DNA of 64,000 bases from Triplophysa rosa. Taxonomy: Eukaryota > Chordata > Actinopteri > Cypriniformes > Nemacheilidae. Positions 30,519 through 44,700 of the stretch are shown here, in pieces. The DNA is taken from positions 3,621,426-3,685,425 of the forward strand of contig NC_079894.1 of the NCBI RefSeq assembly GCF_024868665.1, given 5' to 3'. Made by a program: the position numbers and the translations under genes. The number at the start of each line of letters is the position of its first letter. Positions within the stretch are counted from its first letter, which is position 1. The notes under the pieces are model-generated. The model searched no databases and was not told the origin of the DNA. It saw nothing but the letters and a program-made list of their open reading frames with translations.

Positions 30519-33500
30519 CTACACTTAAGGTCGCTCGACATCAACATCACCACCACCACCAAGCCTCCGACAACTCTTTCAAACTTTATTTATGTAAGAA
30601 CTTACCTTCTATAAATGTTTTTACTATTTTTATTTCAATTTATTTATTTTTATTTTATCTTTATTTTTTATTTTTTTTCCGTTATTACTATTCATGATTG
30701 TACACTTAATGTAAAAACTCATTGTTAAATATTGTAATCGCCAATATGTCTGCCTTTGAGAATTGTAAATTGTTAATATTGTTTATTCAATGCCTTTTTT
30801 GTATGTAAACTTGTTTATGCTATTAATAAAAAAATCTTTCAAACTTTATTAAAAACGTGTTCCCTGGTAAGTAATTACTCCGTGAATGAATCCGCATCTA
30901 CGTTTTAAGACATGTGCCCATGTTGCATTATTTGTGAGCCTTATATGCGTAATGACGTCTAACGTCCCCAACTTGTTAGCAACCGCCGTTTTTGAGACAC
31001 AATAAGGCTTTAAAAAATCACAAGCGGGTTATAATTGGTGTGTGTTATGTCATAGAATAAAACATGAAAATATTTAGAGGTTTTGTTTACCACAGACCTC
31101 ATTTCAGGCGATTTACCAAAAACCCATTCAAGAAACCAACAGACTTTGGAGCGATGGAACCGGAAGTCCTAAAATGCTAACTCGCTTCCGGGTTTAAATA
31201 ATCCAAGGGCTTTTCAGATATTTCCATCGAATGGACTAAATAAGCGCATGCAATGTACATATGCACGCGACCGGAGAAAAAAAAAAACAGGGAGCAGCGT
31301 TTTTTATTTCTTCTCTGACAGCCGCCAGACCACATCGAACATTGTAAGTGTGTGTTAGAAAGCTGGAACGGTGAGAAAACATTGTGTTTGAAATGTTTTT
31401 TGTCTTTAAACCAAACTTTGTAGGTGTTCAGCCGGCAAAGTTTAAATCCTGTCTGGCTAACGCACGTTTCAGAATGTTTACGCATGATGTCCATAGACGA
31501 AGAGCAAGCGGTCTCTTGTGGCTGTTCGAATGCATTCAACCGCATGAGCATCTACACCACGAACACAATTCGGTCGAATGCGTTTTCGACAACCTCTGGA
31601 AGTGGTCGAAAGTGGACAAGCTCAAAACGTTTCACACCCCGTTTACACCTTTTAGCGTCGTCCACTTGTGATCCGACAACCATCTTAATACCAGATTTAG
31701 CGCCATCTAGCGGTGGAAACAGGCTCTTAGTTCTGGTCAGCCACCGTAGTGCTTCGAAAAGAAGGGGTGACGTGAGCTCTTGGTTGCAATTCGCAATCTC
31801 ACCGCTAGATGCCGCTAAATTTTTACACTGGACTTTTAACTAAGATCGTAAAAAAACTAGACTTAATGTTCCTTACCCTACAAAGTTGGGCAGCGACATC
31901 TCCGGGGTTGATGTGAAACCCTGGCCAGCAGTCACGTTGATATTTCTTCTTGTGTTTGAGAGTGTGGACAGCGAGGAGCTTTTAAATGATAGAAGCATGC
32001 ATACAGTTACACAGCATTAAAACTGGACGATTTCTTTGCCAGAGCATTCAACAGTTCACATTTAACTAAAAGTGGAGGTAGAGCCGAGCGGTGTCCTTAC
32101 GGGGTCAGTATATATACCACAACACCGGCTATAAATAAACCCACATAAAAACAAGATGTAAGGTCATTAATGTAATATTACCTTGGATTTTTTGTTTTGT
32201 TTGACCATTGGAATGCTTCTCTGTACCACCCCAACATGTCTGTTTTATGTAAGGGATAATGTACAGGCAGCCGGTTGTTATCGCAGAAATAAGCCCATTA
32301 TCCCACTTATTACAGGGCTACTTGCCACGTGAGAAAAAAAACTGGACATGAAATGTGAATTTGAAATATTTTATTAGCTCATTTTTAATGAATGCAGACC
32401 TTCCGTGAGGAAAAGCCGTTTACTTTCGGTTTTAAGGTAAGAAACGCCGTTCAGATGTCACGAACAGGCAATTTTATTTAATAATTGGTAAATATAATGT
32501 CATATACGTTATTAAAAGACATATTTATATTTAATTTGTCAAAAAAACCTGTCAAAATGATTTGCTGCATCCAGGTTACCGTATTCGTTTTGAGAGGTTG
32601 TTATCTGGGAATGACGACCCTGCAAATGTCGCAACTGGCCAATCAGAATCAAGCACTCCAACGCGCCGTGTAATAAGTGCGGGACAATCTGGCTGCTGCC
32701 GTGTCTGGCCTCCATGAGTCCGACTACCTGTAAAACAATTATAGACTACATCTTCACTGTTAATGGCCAATTGTCATGTCATGTTGTTTATTAATTGATC
32801 ATTTCCCCCTCTAGCTCAATAAAGCTGCTTATTTTTAAAAGTTTAATTCTTCACAGAACTGCATTATTATAAATGCAAACATGCATTTCATGCAACTCCT
32901 ACTCATGCACATCAGTTTTTTCTCATAAACAGTAAAAATGTCAAAAAAAAATGTCTCTACATGCTAGGCCTATTATTTCTCATTTTTATTTTTTGTGATC
33001 CTTGAAAAACTAAAGAAAACAGTATTGATGGTTTGGAAATCATGCTCATTTAACAGTGGGAGGTATGAGAACGTTAACGTGGCATGATATGTTAAAAAAC
33101 ATTAACATTTAAGTAACCGTCATCAACTTAAATATGCATCTAATATGTCAAGTGAAGTCGTTTCTTCACAACAAATTAGCTGTTGGCAAGAAAGCAAAGT
33201 TAGTTTTTGGGAGACGATGAACTTTGTAGGATTTCTATAAAATAAAATGCACAATCCTGAAGCAATAATACCCAATGAATGGAGAAGGGATGCCTCTTTA
33301 TAGAACATAAAATAGTTACTTTATATTCATTTTCATGTGTCCATTTATGAGGAATATGTAGCGTTATGGATGTGACAATCCTGAAAATGGCACTTACCTG
33401 ACTATGAAAAATCATGCACTAAAAATAAAACAAATGCTTTACAAATTTGAAGAGAGATCTCACATGGGTATTTGAACCACCAAATGTTAAAATCTGTGCT

Positions 33501-34285
33501 GTTACCATAGTAAAAACCGCTGGTAAAAACTTAATTTTTTCGTGGTAAGGTTGACATTTTCACGGAATTGCCCAGGTACATTGGGCTAATGAAGGCTGTC
33601 AGGCAACAACTGAGGCTCTGGCAAGAATAACAACCCAGTAGGAAACAGACGTGCATTTTGAGTTTATGTAAAGGCTTGTCATAGTTTCACTCAGTGTGGT
33701 AAGTACACACTGAAATATTCAATAACAAAAACGGTTCAATGGAGTTTGCATTAAGGAGAAAGATGATAAGGCAGCTGGCATATGTGGTAAGCTGATCTCA
33801 AACCATTCTGGTTTCCTGTCAGGAAGCGGGTGAGAGGCTGAGGAAGAAAAACCCATTCTCTTACATTTCTAGAGAGCACACAATGCACACGTCTGTGATT
33901 TACAGTAAACTTCAGTTCAGTTTCCTTCTACAGTAGTTGTATGAACGTACCATTTGTGATTTGTACTGGAATAGTTCACTAATGTTATTTTGGGGATATT
34001 TGGTTCCCAGAGTTTATTGGGTCTAAATAGTATGTTACATGGTGTATTTTGCAAGTATCCTGTTTAAATGTAAACTATAATGTAATTCATAAATACAATT
34101 TATATTATAAAACTTGGAAGAGAAAGTAACATTGTAGGTGTTTTGACACATTGGAGCACCATATAATTTACATGGTACATGAATTTTAGTACTATGGTAT
34201 GTGTCAAAGTACCATGGTATTATCATGCGGTACTGGTATAGTACAAAAACACCTGTGTGTAAACAAAAACAGACTCAAGGACTTC
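30519..34285. other. no gene; spacer with repeat remnants
   Basis: No host gene recognised between the hAT-like insertion and the 3' end of smg7. The stretch at 32270-32680 (ending ctggccaatcagaatcaagc) is a second copy of sequence found in smg7 intron 1 at 49310-49483 plus 51405-51620. Words gcgccatctagcggt (31701) and ccgctagatgccgct (31804) are near-inverted copies. The stretch 34140-34250 is rich in ccatggta words typical of short inverted-repeat elements. Confidence 0.55.
32270..32680. repeat. dispersed repeat, uninterrupted copy
   Basis: Shares cccattatcccacttatta, gaggaaaagccgttta, tgtcatata-gttattaaaag and ggccaatcagaatcaagca with 49330-51620. It reads cgttcagatgtcacgaacag where the intron copy is split by a 1.9-kb hAT insertion, so it shows the pre-insertion state. 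Confidence 0.8.
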
Positions 34286-34289
34286 ATAT

Positions 34290-36865
34290 ATGAGGACATG
34301 GTTTATTTTATTAAAGGCATGGCTGATGTCAGCATTTATAAGTGTCCACAAAAAGACAAGAACACAACTCAAGCCCATTAAAGAAGGAGATATCCTCACC
34401 CCCAATTATTCCCTGACAAATTCCGCTTAAAAAACAAACAAAAAACTTTACCCGATATCTCCTTCATCCAAAACAAAAGGCATTCTGAACGATGTATTTC
34501 ATGCAGAATTTCAGGAGTGGCCGACTGAATTTAAAGTTGGGAGAACTTAACTTAGTGGTAAATTTAACTGTGCAGTTGCTGTAAAAAGCTGGCTGTTTTT
34601 TTCTGGGGTTTTTTTTAATCGCTTTACCATTGGAATGTTATATTACGGCGCAAAGGCGCAAGGCTGTTGTCCTTGTGATCAGCATGGTAATGTACATCAC
34701 TACAGAAGCCACGGTTAAAAGTCGGATGCTGGACAACAGGGGAATCCACATTTACAATGCAGTGAGATACAGGGCGTCCAAAACTTAAGCACATTCACAA
34801 GACTGTGCACCACAAGTCCATCCAAAATAAAAGACTGTTAGGCATCCACAGCAACCAGCCAATCAGAGCACAGACGTCTGAAACGCCTTGTTGAACATTT
34901 CTAAAATGAAAAAAGTAAGGGGCCCGAGGCTCCCCTCGAAACGTTTTCAAATGTTTACTTTGACCTAAACTGAACTTCTAAGGTTCCTTTGATTATTTAT
35001 ACCTCTATTTTTAATACGATTTTAAATGCAACAAGAGATAAGCACAATCACACGGCAAATAGACACGTCATTTAAAGTTTGTCTTTGATAAAATGTTCTC
35101 TACTCAAAAATAAAAACACGCTTTATTCTCATCATACGTCTGTCGTACGACCTTCGCCGAACGAAAATCGCCTTTGCTGTTTGACCGGGAAGAAATAACA
35201 ACTGTGAACATTTTTATACATATCCCAGCCTATCCAACGCTAACCCCTGGCCCCGAAACATTTCTACCAAACAAAAAGCTCAGAGATCCTTAAAAGGTCG
35301 ACTCAGTGCTATATCATCTACTGAAAAATCAGTATGAGAGAAAACATTACATCCGGGGCCACTAACCTGAGGCAGCCAATGATATACGTTATAAGAACAT
35401 TACCGAGTAAAGCAGCAGGGCTAACGCTCTTCCTCCCGTTTCTTAGTGCTAAGCGCAGCGGTAGCTATACGTAAAGTTAGCGTAACTAGCACGCTTATGG
35501 TTCTACAGTCCTGTCGGATGTCTTTCTTCAGCCCAAGCGCAGTTCTCAGTGGCTTCTGAACTGTGTACAGCGGCTGCAGAGATTGTATATTCAGTCTCCC
35601 TGGCTTCCATCCCTGTTTGCTAACAGCGACGGACCCGTTTGTCTAGCTATTAACTTCCCAACAGTGCCAACCATGATAGTGATGTGAACAATCCATTAAA
35701 ACGAAACGGAACAAAAAACAACAAAAGGAAAAGAGAAAAACACAGACCAGGCACAAAGAGAGCTGATAAAACTATTAAAAGGCAGAACATGAACAAAAGA
35801 CGCGTCACGCGTGTAAGCTAGCGTAAAGATGCTCAAAAAAACAGGGAGGAGCAGGAAATAGGGGCGGCACATAATGAACTCCCCCGTTAGCAGTAAACTA
35901 TTGAACATATTTACTGAATAATATTTCAGCGAGCTAAAACTGCTACAGAACAAGTCACAAAATACAGTATTGTTAATAATTGCAGTCTCTATTGCAGCTA
36001 ATGATACTACGTCCTACATCTACATCTAGTCTAACCCCAGCTCTGTTTGATACCGATCGAGCTTCAATGTTGCTATAAGCTTCATAATGGTTGCAACGTG
36101 AGACTTTCCCCGTCCCGTTCTCCAAACACTTCTTACAAATCAGACTGTACATGACAACATCATAATCCATGTGTCAATCTATCTTCTAATATCCCAGCGT
36201 GCTCTCTAGAAGAACAGGTTCATCCTTCATTCATCCAACTTTTTCGCGTATTTTTTTACACAGCGACACAGATCCCTCCTCCGAGAAAATGAATCCAGAT
36301 TTGGAATAAAAAGCGAAAAAAGTCCTTCTTTCTTTGTGTCCCTCGCTGTACCACTCCTGCCCACCATTAAACATCCTTTTCTGACACACACGTGCACAAA
36401 CACCTTCTCTGTGTGTCGGTAACACAGAGCCGTTTAAGCAGGCGGCATGAGGGCATCTAGTCCAGAGTCTGTAGTCAAGGAGTCCGGATGAGACAGGAGA
36501 ATGACCTTTGACCCCCAGAGGAAGTGAGGTGGCAATCAGAGAGGAAGGTTGTTTCCCTCAGAGTCAGTGATCTGCAGCGGCTACGTGCCGAGCGGCGTGA
36601 CGGGTCAGGCGCTCGCACGCCCTCGTGGCCGTAGAGGCACGGGGAGAGAGACAGACAGAGTGAGTGAGAGAGTTAGAGGAGAGTAAGAGGGCTGCACGTC
36701 CCCCGTCGGTCAGGCGAGCGGTTCATTTGAGCCTGTCGCTTCGCATCGTTCGCCGTCTCCAGCCTCCACGCGCAGGTAATGCTGGAAATTTCCGATTGGA
36801 GCTTGTGGTGTTTCACCTCTTCCGTTGAATCGTGTTTCACACAAGTGCTTCTTCCCCGTGGACTC
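34290..36865 (-). other. probable smg7 3' untranslated region
   Basis: About 2.6 kb downstream of the smg7 stop without repeats or other genes, ending at a minus-strand AATAAA (plus 34302-34307). The extent is inferred from the signal and from the absence of another gene; transcripts were not available. Confidence 0.5.
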
Positions 36866-37316
36866 TCAGTGTGGCGGGTTCATGTTGCCGTGGCCGCGCT
36901 GCTGCTTCTGTTTCTGTTGCATCAGGAGCTGCTCCAGCGCAGACGGACCGGGCTGCATCATAGAGCTCGACCAGATTGACTACGTAAAGAGAAAGAAGAA
37001 CGGAAACGTGAACGGAATGAACGCGCGACATCCCAGTGTGATCCCCAAATCAAGATTTTCTTAAAACTATTCAAACTTAAAACTTCTGTTAGTCAAATAA
37101 AATACTATCCTGAATATAACTTTAATTTACTGCTGAAATAGCATAAGTTTTACTTAGTTAAAAGTTGAAGCACTAAAATTATTAGCTGAAATTTAAAAAA
37201 AAAAGAATTAAAACTGAAATAAAGTATACAGCAATATAAAAAATAAACAAATAAAAGGCACATAACAAAATTTCAAAAAATTGAACTTAAGTAAACATGA
37301 AATTAAAATAAACTTC

Positions 37317-37347
<31 letters not shown>

Positions 37348-40300
37348 GCTGCAGAAAATAAAGAGATCAATTTTTCTGATTTGAAAATATAGGTATGTGT
37401 TTAGGTAAATCATTTTTGTTTCATTCTGTGAACTACTAATTTTTACCAAATCTCAAGTTTATATTTTTTGTTTTCAGTTTTATTAATAAGTTTTAATTGA
37501 TAAAAACTAAAAAGGTATTATTAAGTTTTAATTTAAATATAAAACTTTAAAATTTAAATAAAACTTGATAAAACTGAAAACTATAAATCACAAAAAGTCA
37601 GCTATTGTGATGTTTCACGGATGCTTTACAAATATATGAAGCTTGATATCTGCAGAAAAAAAATGCATGGGAAAATCCCACAGTACCTTAAAACTGTCAA
37701 GGAGGACAGTAGAGGAATCCTCCATTGGCATGTCCTGGGCCGCCCAGCTGTTGGTTGGCGCCCCCTGGTGCCAGCTGTTATTCTCTGACACAGATGAGGA
37801 CGAAGCCGAAGGCAGGTAGTCCAACCCGAAGCCACTCACACCTTGTGAATATAAAACCACCACAATAGTTACATCCCTCCTCGTAAGAGCCAGTCCTAAA
37901 CTGAACCGTTAGCCTTTATGCACTCATTGAGATAGCTGGCAGTATTACCGGTCTTGTCAGCTTTCCAGCGGTCAGGTGCCCGGCGGTCTCTGCTGTCGGG
38001 CGTCCCAATGGGGCCGAAGTTGGAGAAGGGCAGGGAGCTGTGACTGTGGGTGGGAGGGGATGAAGGCAGGCTGCTTGGGTTGGAAGAGTGAGGGGACTGA
38101 CTGGCTGGTGTTGAGTGATCTATTAAAAACAACAGAGGTTAGAGATCATTCGTGTATTATTCAAATTACTCTGCGTTACCTGCTTGTTGTACAAAGTGAT
38201 AAAATAACAAAATGAATCATTTAAAATACCTGAGCTAGCAGGAAGTGAAGGGGACCATGGAGTTCCTTCAAACAGGGAGTAGAGAGAGGGCTCCTGGTGC
38301 ATCATGGGTGCGTCTGGCTTAGACGCAGGGGGCATGTTTTTACCGTAGGCCTCGCTAAAAATGCTGTTGTTCTGGTAGCTCTCCTTTGAAAAAAAAGCAA
38401 TCAGAATCATTTGCTGAAATCTTTAGGGACTTTTTTATTTATCAGAATTTCCGTCACTTATATAGTTACTATATTGGTGAGATGACAGGTAGTAATGGAG
38501 AGAAGAGGGGTGTTTGGGATCATAAAATTCTGTAAGCCAGATCTGGACTTGCATAATCATTTTGTTAATTTTGCCAATTACTTTATGATCCATAAGTGAT
38601 AACAAATCCACCTCAAAACCAACAAGCAAAAAATGTTTTAAGAAAACGCAGTAAAACACTGCCACCTGGTGACTCTTTGGATTCATAACACAAGGGAGGA
38701 CTAAACTAAATATGCGTTTTTGAGCACAGCAGGTTTACCTGAATGGAAAATCGGGGGAGAAGAGAGGACTGACCGATCACATCCGATCCACTGTCCAGCC
38801 TAGACTGACTTGGCAGCTACAGAGAAAAAAGCATATAAAGTAAAACCATTTTAACCACATCAAAACAAAACAAATTCAAGTTCCAAAATTGAAATATACA
38901 GATATGATCAGGTCATTTCAGAGCAGAACGCAGAAAACTGTAACGGTGTATTGTTTTTACATATTCATTTATTACTTATTCATATTTACATACAGTACAC
39001 AGACCATCAGTCCAAACTTTGGACACACTTGACTGAATCGGTTTCTCAAGATTCTCTTAAACCACTTCTAGGTCTAAAGATGTATTCTTATCGACTTAAA
39101 ATCTCACAAAGTATTACAGAATAAATGGGTGTGTCTAACGTGACTGACAGTGTGTACAGGATTCGTTTCATAAACAAATGAAAAACTCCATCCACTCCAT
39201 GCTGATGACATAATAGGAGGAGAGCTACATACAAAGATGTTTCTTCCAGGAGCAGAGCTAAGAGGACCAGCCAAGGCCTGGTAGAAATCATGAGGTTTAG
39301 TAAAGAGAAGCTCCTCCTCCTCCTCAAAGTCCGCCAGAGTCTTTAACAGGTCTGGGGGCAGAAGAGGGGAGCTCTTGTTGTCCTAGTGAGAGACGAAGAA
39401 CAACGGGGAAGGAGGAAAAGGGAAGAGAGATGAGAGAAACAGGATGTAAGAAAATAGGAAGCTATTGAAGATCTGCTCCATTATCACCCTGATTTCTGCT
39501 TCAGCCAATCAAAAGGCTCCTAAATTATCCGCAATAATTTTGTTGGCCAAAAAGAATGCGTCAAACTATATTTGTGGGGGTATAAATGTGGTCAGGACAC
39601 AATAGCACCTGAAAATAAATATCTCTCACATCTGTCCTATACTGATATCTTCACTGCAGAGTTAAGGCCTGTTCACACCAAGCACGATAACTATATTAGT
39701 GTCCAAATAAAATGATTTTGTTCGTTGCAGTTTCACGTTTTAAATGCATAAACCTTTTCGATTTGGATGAATGGGTTTATTTGAAAAAAAATCCCAATTT
39801 TCTCTTTACAATTGTGCTAGAGATCCACCGATGTATCGGCCAATAATCGGTATCGGTCAATAAAAACAATTTTCACGCGATCAGCTATCTGCAGTTATTT
39901 TAAAAAACATTCGATGACCAGGGCCAATATATCCCGACAATAAAAAGAGGACAGGAAAATGCAATGAATTTGTGCTCTGTATGTAGAAAATGTTAAGAAA
40001 CATCACCAGTTTGATATTCAATATTATCAGTCATTATATGAATTAATAACACTCATAAAGTTAAGAAATATTAATTGAATCTCCAGAATCGGTATCAGTA
40101 TCGGCAGATATCACTCGGAATAATCAGCTATCGGTGGAGAAATTTTGTATTGGTGCATTTCTTCATTTGACCTTTGTAGTAACTATCATTCGGAATGTAC
40201 GGGTCTTTAGAGATGCAGCATTCGAAAAAAAGACGAACGATCAAAAAGCATGCACATCTCAGCAAGACCTCGCTGAGATCAAGTTTCGATGAGATCGAAG

Positions 40301-41696
40301 GCATTTGTAAATGATCTGTAGCTTATGCTGGAAAACCAAAACCATGACAATCGAAGTCATGACAGATTACAGGGAATACGCCTGTATGAAACACAAATAA
40401 ACGGAATAAAATCCCAACTAAAAGTGAACAATGAGCAGCCCGTGTTTCACACTAACTTTAAATTTTTGAAATAGTATATGTGCAACGTTGTGAAAAACAA
40501 GTAGCGTACTACATACTACTCCTGACACCATCATGTTGCATTGTGAAGTCAGCGTGTGACGTTCAGATATAAATTTGGCATTTGCATATACTGTAAATGT
40601 CCCAACTCTTAGCTGTCTGAAAGCGATGTTGAAAATGGCTGAAACAAACTGCGGTCGAATGCGTGTCACAGACCAACCGTTTTGAAATATACACTAGGTC
40701 ATGCGTGTATTGTGTACTGAAAAACGGCCTACTATGCACATGTAGACGCTACTCGCATTACAATTTCTGCAGTATACAGGATGACGGTATTATATTTAGC
40801 ATTCTTCTCCGAGATAAAATGCTCAAATGTAGATTAAATGACTAACTTCATATGGAGGGCCTCTGGGCATGTTCTCCTGGTCGGGGCAGAAGACTCCAGG
40901 CTGACGTTTGCCCATCCTGTCCACCATTCCACCCCTGCCCTCTCCTCCCATGTGGTACGAAGGCTCCCAAAAGAAATCCTGGACTTTGACTTCCGGAAAC
41001 TTCATCTTCTTGTCCATGCTGGGTTGAGGAGGCTGCATGCTCATGGGATGATCGAAGAGGTTCATGGGATCCTGGGTGGGCATGAAGAAAGGCGGTTTGA
41101 CTGGCATCTGCATGGGCATTTTCTGCATGCTGGGCTGATTTTGGTGCTGGTTCCACATTTGACCAGCCTGCTCGGTCACCTGCATGAAAGGCTACAGAGA
41201 CAAAAAGAAAGATTAGCAGCAGCAGCATTCACGTTTCGAGCGGTAACCACGGTAATAAGATCCTGTCAGGAAAACCCCAGCACAAGCGCGTGGCATTACC
41301 TGCTGCATGCTGTGAAGATGCGGCGGGCTCTTGCCCAGCTGCGAGCTCTGCTTGGTGGGCGACTGCTGTTGTACTTGTAGCTGAACAGGCTGTTGCAAGG
41401 CCTGCTGGGATGGCTGAGGGGGAGGAGGCTGCTGAGACTGGAGAGGACCCTGGTTTAGGGCTCCCGGGCCAGATGGCCTCTGCTGGCTGTAGGGAATGTG
41501 TGAGGGTTTGCCCGTCTGCACCTGATTAGCAGACTGAGGGTGGGAGGCGGTCTGGAGGAAGGGGGCAGTGACAGAAACACTGGCGGGAAAGGTGAAGCCC
41601 GGGCTCATGGAGAACGCCACAGGAGGAGGAATCACATAAGCAGGTGGAGCAAAACCTGGGAACACAAGCACAGATAAATAAATACGTAGGTCTAAC

Positions 41697-41746
<50 letters not shown>

Positions 41747-44700
41747 CGTGCGTGCGTGTGTGTGCGTACCTGGTCTGCTGGGCAAAGGAGGGAAAGCTCC
41801 AGGGTGGTGAATGGGAATAAACTGAGAAGAGCATGTGGTTTGAGTCTGTGTGACTGGAGTCTTCCTCGCTTCAGACACTGGTGTCTTCCTCATCTCGGTC
41901 TGAGTCTTCACCTTCGCACAAAACAAGAGTCAAGTTTATAGTCGCACGTGAGGTGAACTTTGAGCAAAATGAAATTTGAATGAACCTCACCTGCTTCCCA
42001 ACATCTGTTGATTTATCGTGATTGTTCTTCTTCACCTCGCTCTTCCTCTTGCCCTCTTTCTTCTGCTCGTTCTTCCCTTGTATTCCATTTCCTTTATTAA
42101 AGCCGGCTCTGTCCTTCACTGCATCCCTCTGCTGCAAGTTCCTGTTCTGTTCTTTGCTCTGCTCGCGGGGTTTGATGTTCTCTTTGAACGTGACCACGGG
42201 TCTTTCGCTGGCGTCCAGCCCGCTGTTCTGGTTCTTCCCGGCTGACAGGACAGACTTCAGGCCCTGGGTGCTGTCGTTGGGTGTCTGCTCTCCGTTAGAT
42301 GACTCCTGGAGTACAGGTGTGTCTTTCTCCTGTGGCTCCTCCACCACCATCTCGGGGATATCAGTGATGAAGAGCAAAAGGCCATCACTGATGCGACACT
42401 GGATCAACCTGTTGGCAAAATCAAATCGCCCTCCTGAGTAAAATATGTGAATGATCCCGATGCGAAATCTTTGTCTGCTGGAGGCTAAACATACTGTATA
42501 AGTGCCCGTTCATGAAAACAGAATCAAATTTTACAGTTCTTCAATGGATAACCAAAATGACCTCATGTCTTGCTTTAGAAATGGTAACAAACTTGGTATA
42601 CTTTGGTCTATTTGGAAAGTGTTTTATGACTTTTCAACTTTGATGGTACAAAATATATAGGCATTTAAAACTGTACATGAAGATTGATATGATTCCTTTA
42701 TTTATTGTTGCAATGAAGAATTCCTAAATTATTGCTCACATTATGTCTTTACAATGTTTAACCAATAAAACGTACTCCATGACTTAAGACTAACCTTTTA
42801 TAGTAGGAAAAAGACAAATATTGTAAAAAAAACCAAGGTGAAAACATCTCTATCAGTAATAAATTCATTACTGTATACATTGTAGATTGTTTACTGTAAT
42901 AATTATGTACACATACATGTATATGGGTCATTCTCACGAAACCACCACAACATTATGGCAATAAAGATTTTAATGATAAAACATTTAATCGGTAACACAA
43001 AGCATGTCATAATAAACATAACCGTTTTATCTACCTTGCAGAAGCATACTTTTAACAAAAGAATGAATTAAGGTATTTTATAGCTTTTTCTGCTGAAATT
43101 CTCATTTTCGCAAGCATCCCGATTTGTCTGATTGAATGCATTATACATTGTAATTTAAAATGAAAATATTCTAAAAAAAACATTGGATATTCTACTGGAT
43201 GACAGAAAAAAAGAGAATATTCATATATAATAAAAATCAAGATATAGTGAAAATAATAAGTATCCATGATATTCTCATCCTCTGTAACATTTTTTAAAGG
43301 ACTGTTTAAACAAGCACAAATATATCTAAATTAAGTCTGATTTTATGTAAAAAAAAATCTATCAGTATCTGGTAACAGGTTAACATATTACTTTTAGTAT
43401 TTATATTTTAGTTAAAAGCTTAATACGCTGTGACTTTTTTCATTCTCATTACTGAAACGGGTAGATTTATACATTTACAAAATGTTACATGTATAATTTT
43501 CTATTAAAATATAATGAATTAATGTCTTATGTATAATTAATAAAAACTTGCTCAGGCATCATGGCTTCCTTTTTTTTATTTAGCAAAACATGCTATGGGA
43601 TTGACCGTTTTAAATTGTAATGGGAATTTTTAAGACCCTTTTTTGTAAAAAAAAATGTTCGAAATTGTGTTAAATGGTCAGTAAAAGGTTTGAAATTAAT
43701 TATTTTCAACATTTCCTAATAATGTGTTGGAAATTTGTTAATGCGAGTGTTTTTAGTAAAATCACTAGGGATGGGTACCGAGAACCGCTACTTTTTTGGA
43801 CCGGTACATAATTGGGTCGATACCAGAGTATCGATAAGCTTCATGACAAACGATACTGTTATCGATACTTGCGTTGTTTTATCTCTGTGTATTCAGGTGT
43901 TAAATGGCGAATTAGAGGCTGCTGCCTGACATTTTCCATCCCTGAATGATGTCCGAATGGCCGAAGTTTGCTCGACGTATGTGTGATGTCTAGGACCATA
44001 TGATTTCCGTGATGTATTTGTAATCTGCTTGTTTTGCTTGTTTATGAGTGAAAGAGTGGCATGGTTGCGCTTGTGAAGCTTTCAGCGTACGCGTTTCACA
44101 ACGAGGAAGCTTCCGTCAAACACCCCTTTGCGGAAACCCGTCAAAATAAAGGTCCTTAATTTGAGAACAATTTTTAAAATAATTCTGCCACGGAGAATAT
44201 TTACTTACTTTAGTAAATTGAAGTAAATGTGCTAGTAAAATGATAAAAAATTGTACTAAAAAAATATTACTTGCTTTGAAAATAGTACTTAAATTTATGT
44301 AGACCCAAAACCAGAAAGGAAAAAATAAATACGGTCTACCAGCCAAATAACCATAGTGATGTAAAGTAACTATGTTGAATTACATTATGATGTACTCCAA
44401 TGCAAATGCTAAGTGCCGTAAGTGGTATGCTAAGGAACACACACACGTTTTGTTATGTGGCATTTTCTGTTTGCTCAGAAGCATTTGTAAACTGTTCTAA
44501 AGCTCAGCTGTAATGAAGAAACTTAAAATGTTTAACATCTTTTCACATCATGTGTTTTTGCATCAAATTATAGAGCGTAGTATCAATAACGGTATTGATA
44601 AGTACCAGTATCGATATCGATAAAATCTTAACGATACCCATCCCTATGTTTGACATCTTGAAACTAAGCATTCGTGACCAAGGAAAATTTCAGCAACTCC

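Noticed and set aside
30326..30697. 123-codon plus-strand frame spanning the end of the 6.2-kb insertion
   Set aside because: Crosses the element boundary and is low-complexity; no domain.
41213..41926. 237-codon minus-strand frame
   Set aside because: It joins real smg7 exons 15 and 16 through an intron holding a GT microsatellite; the repeated Thr-His is repeat translation.
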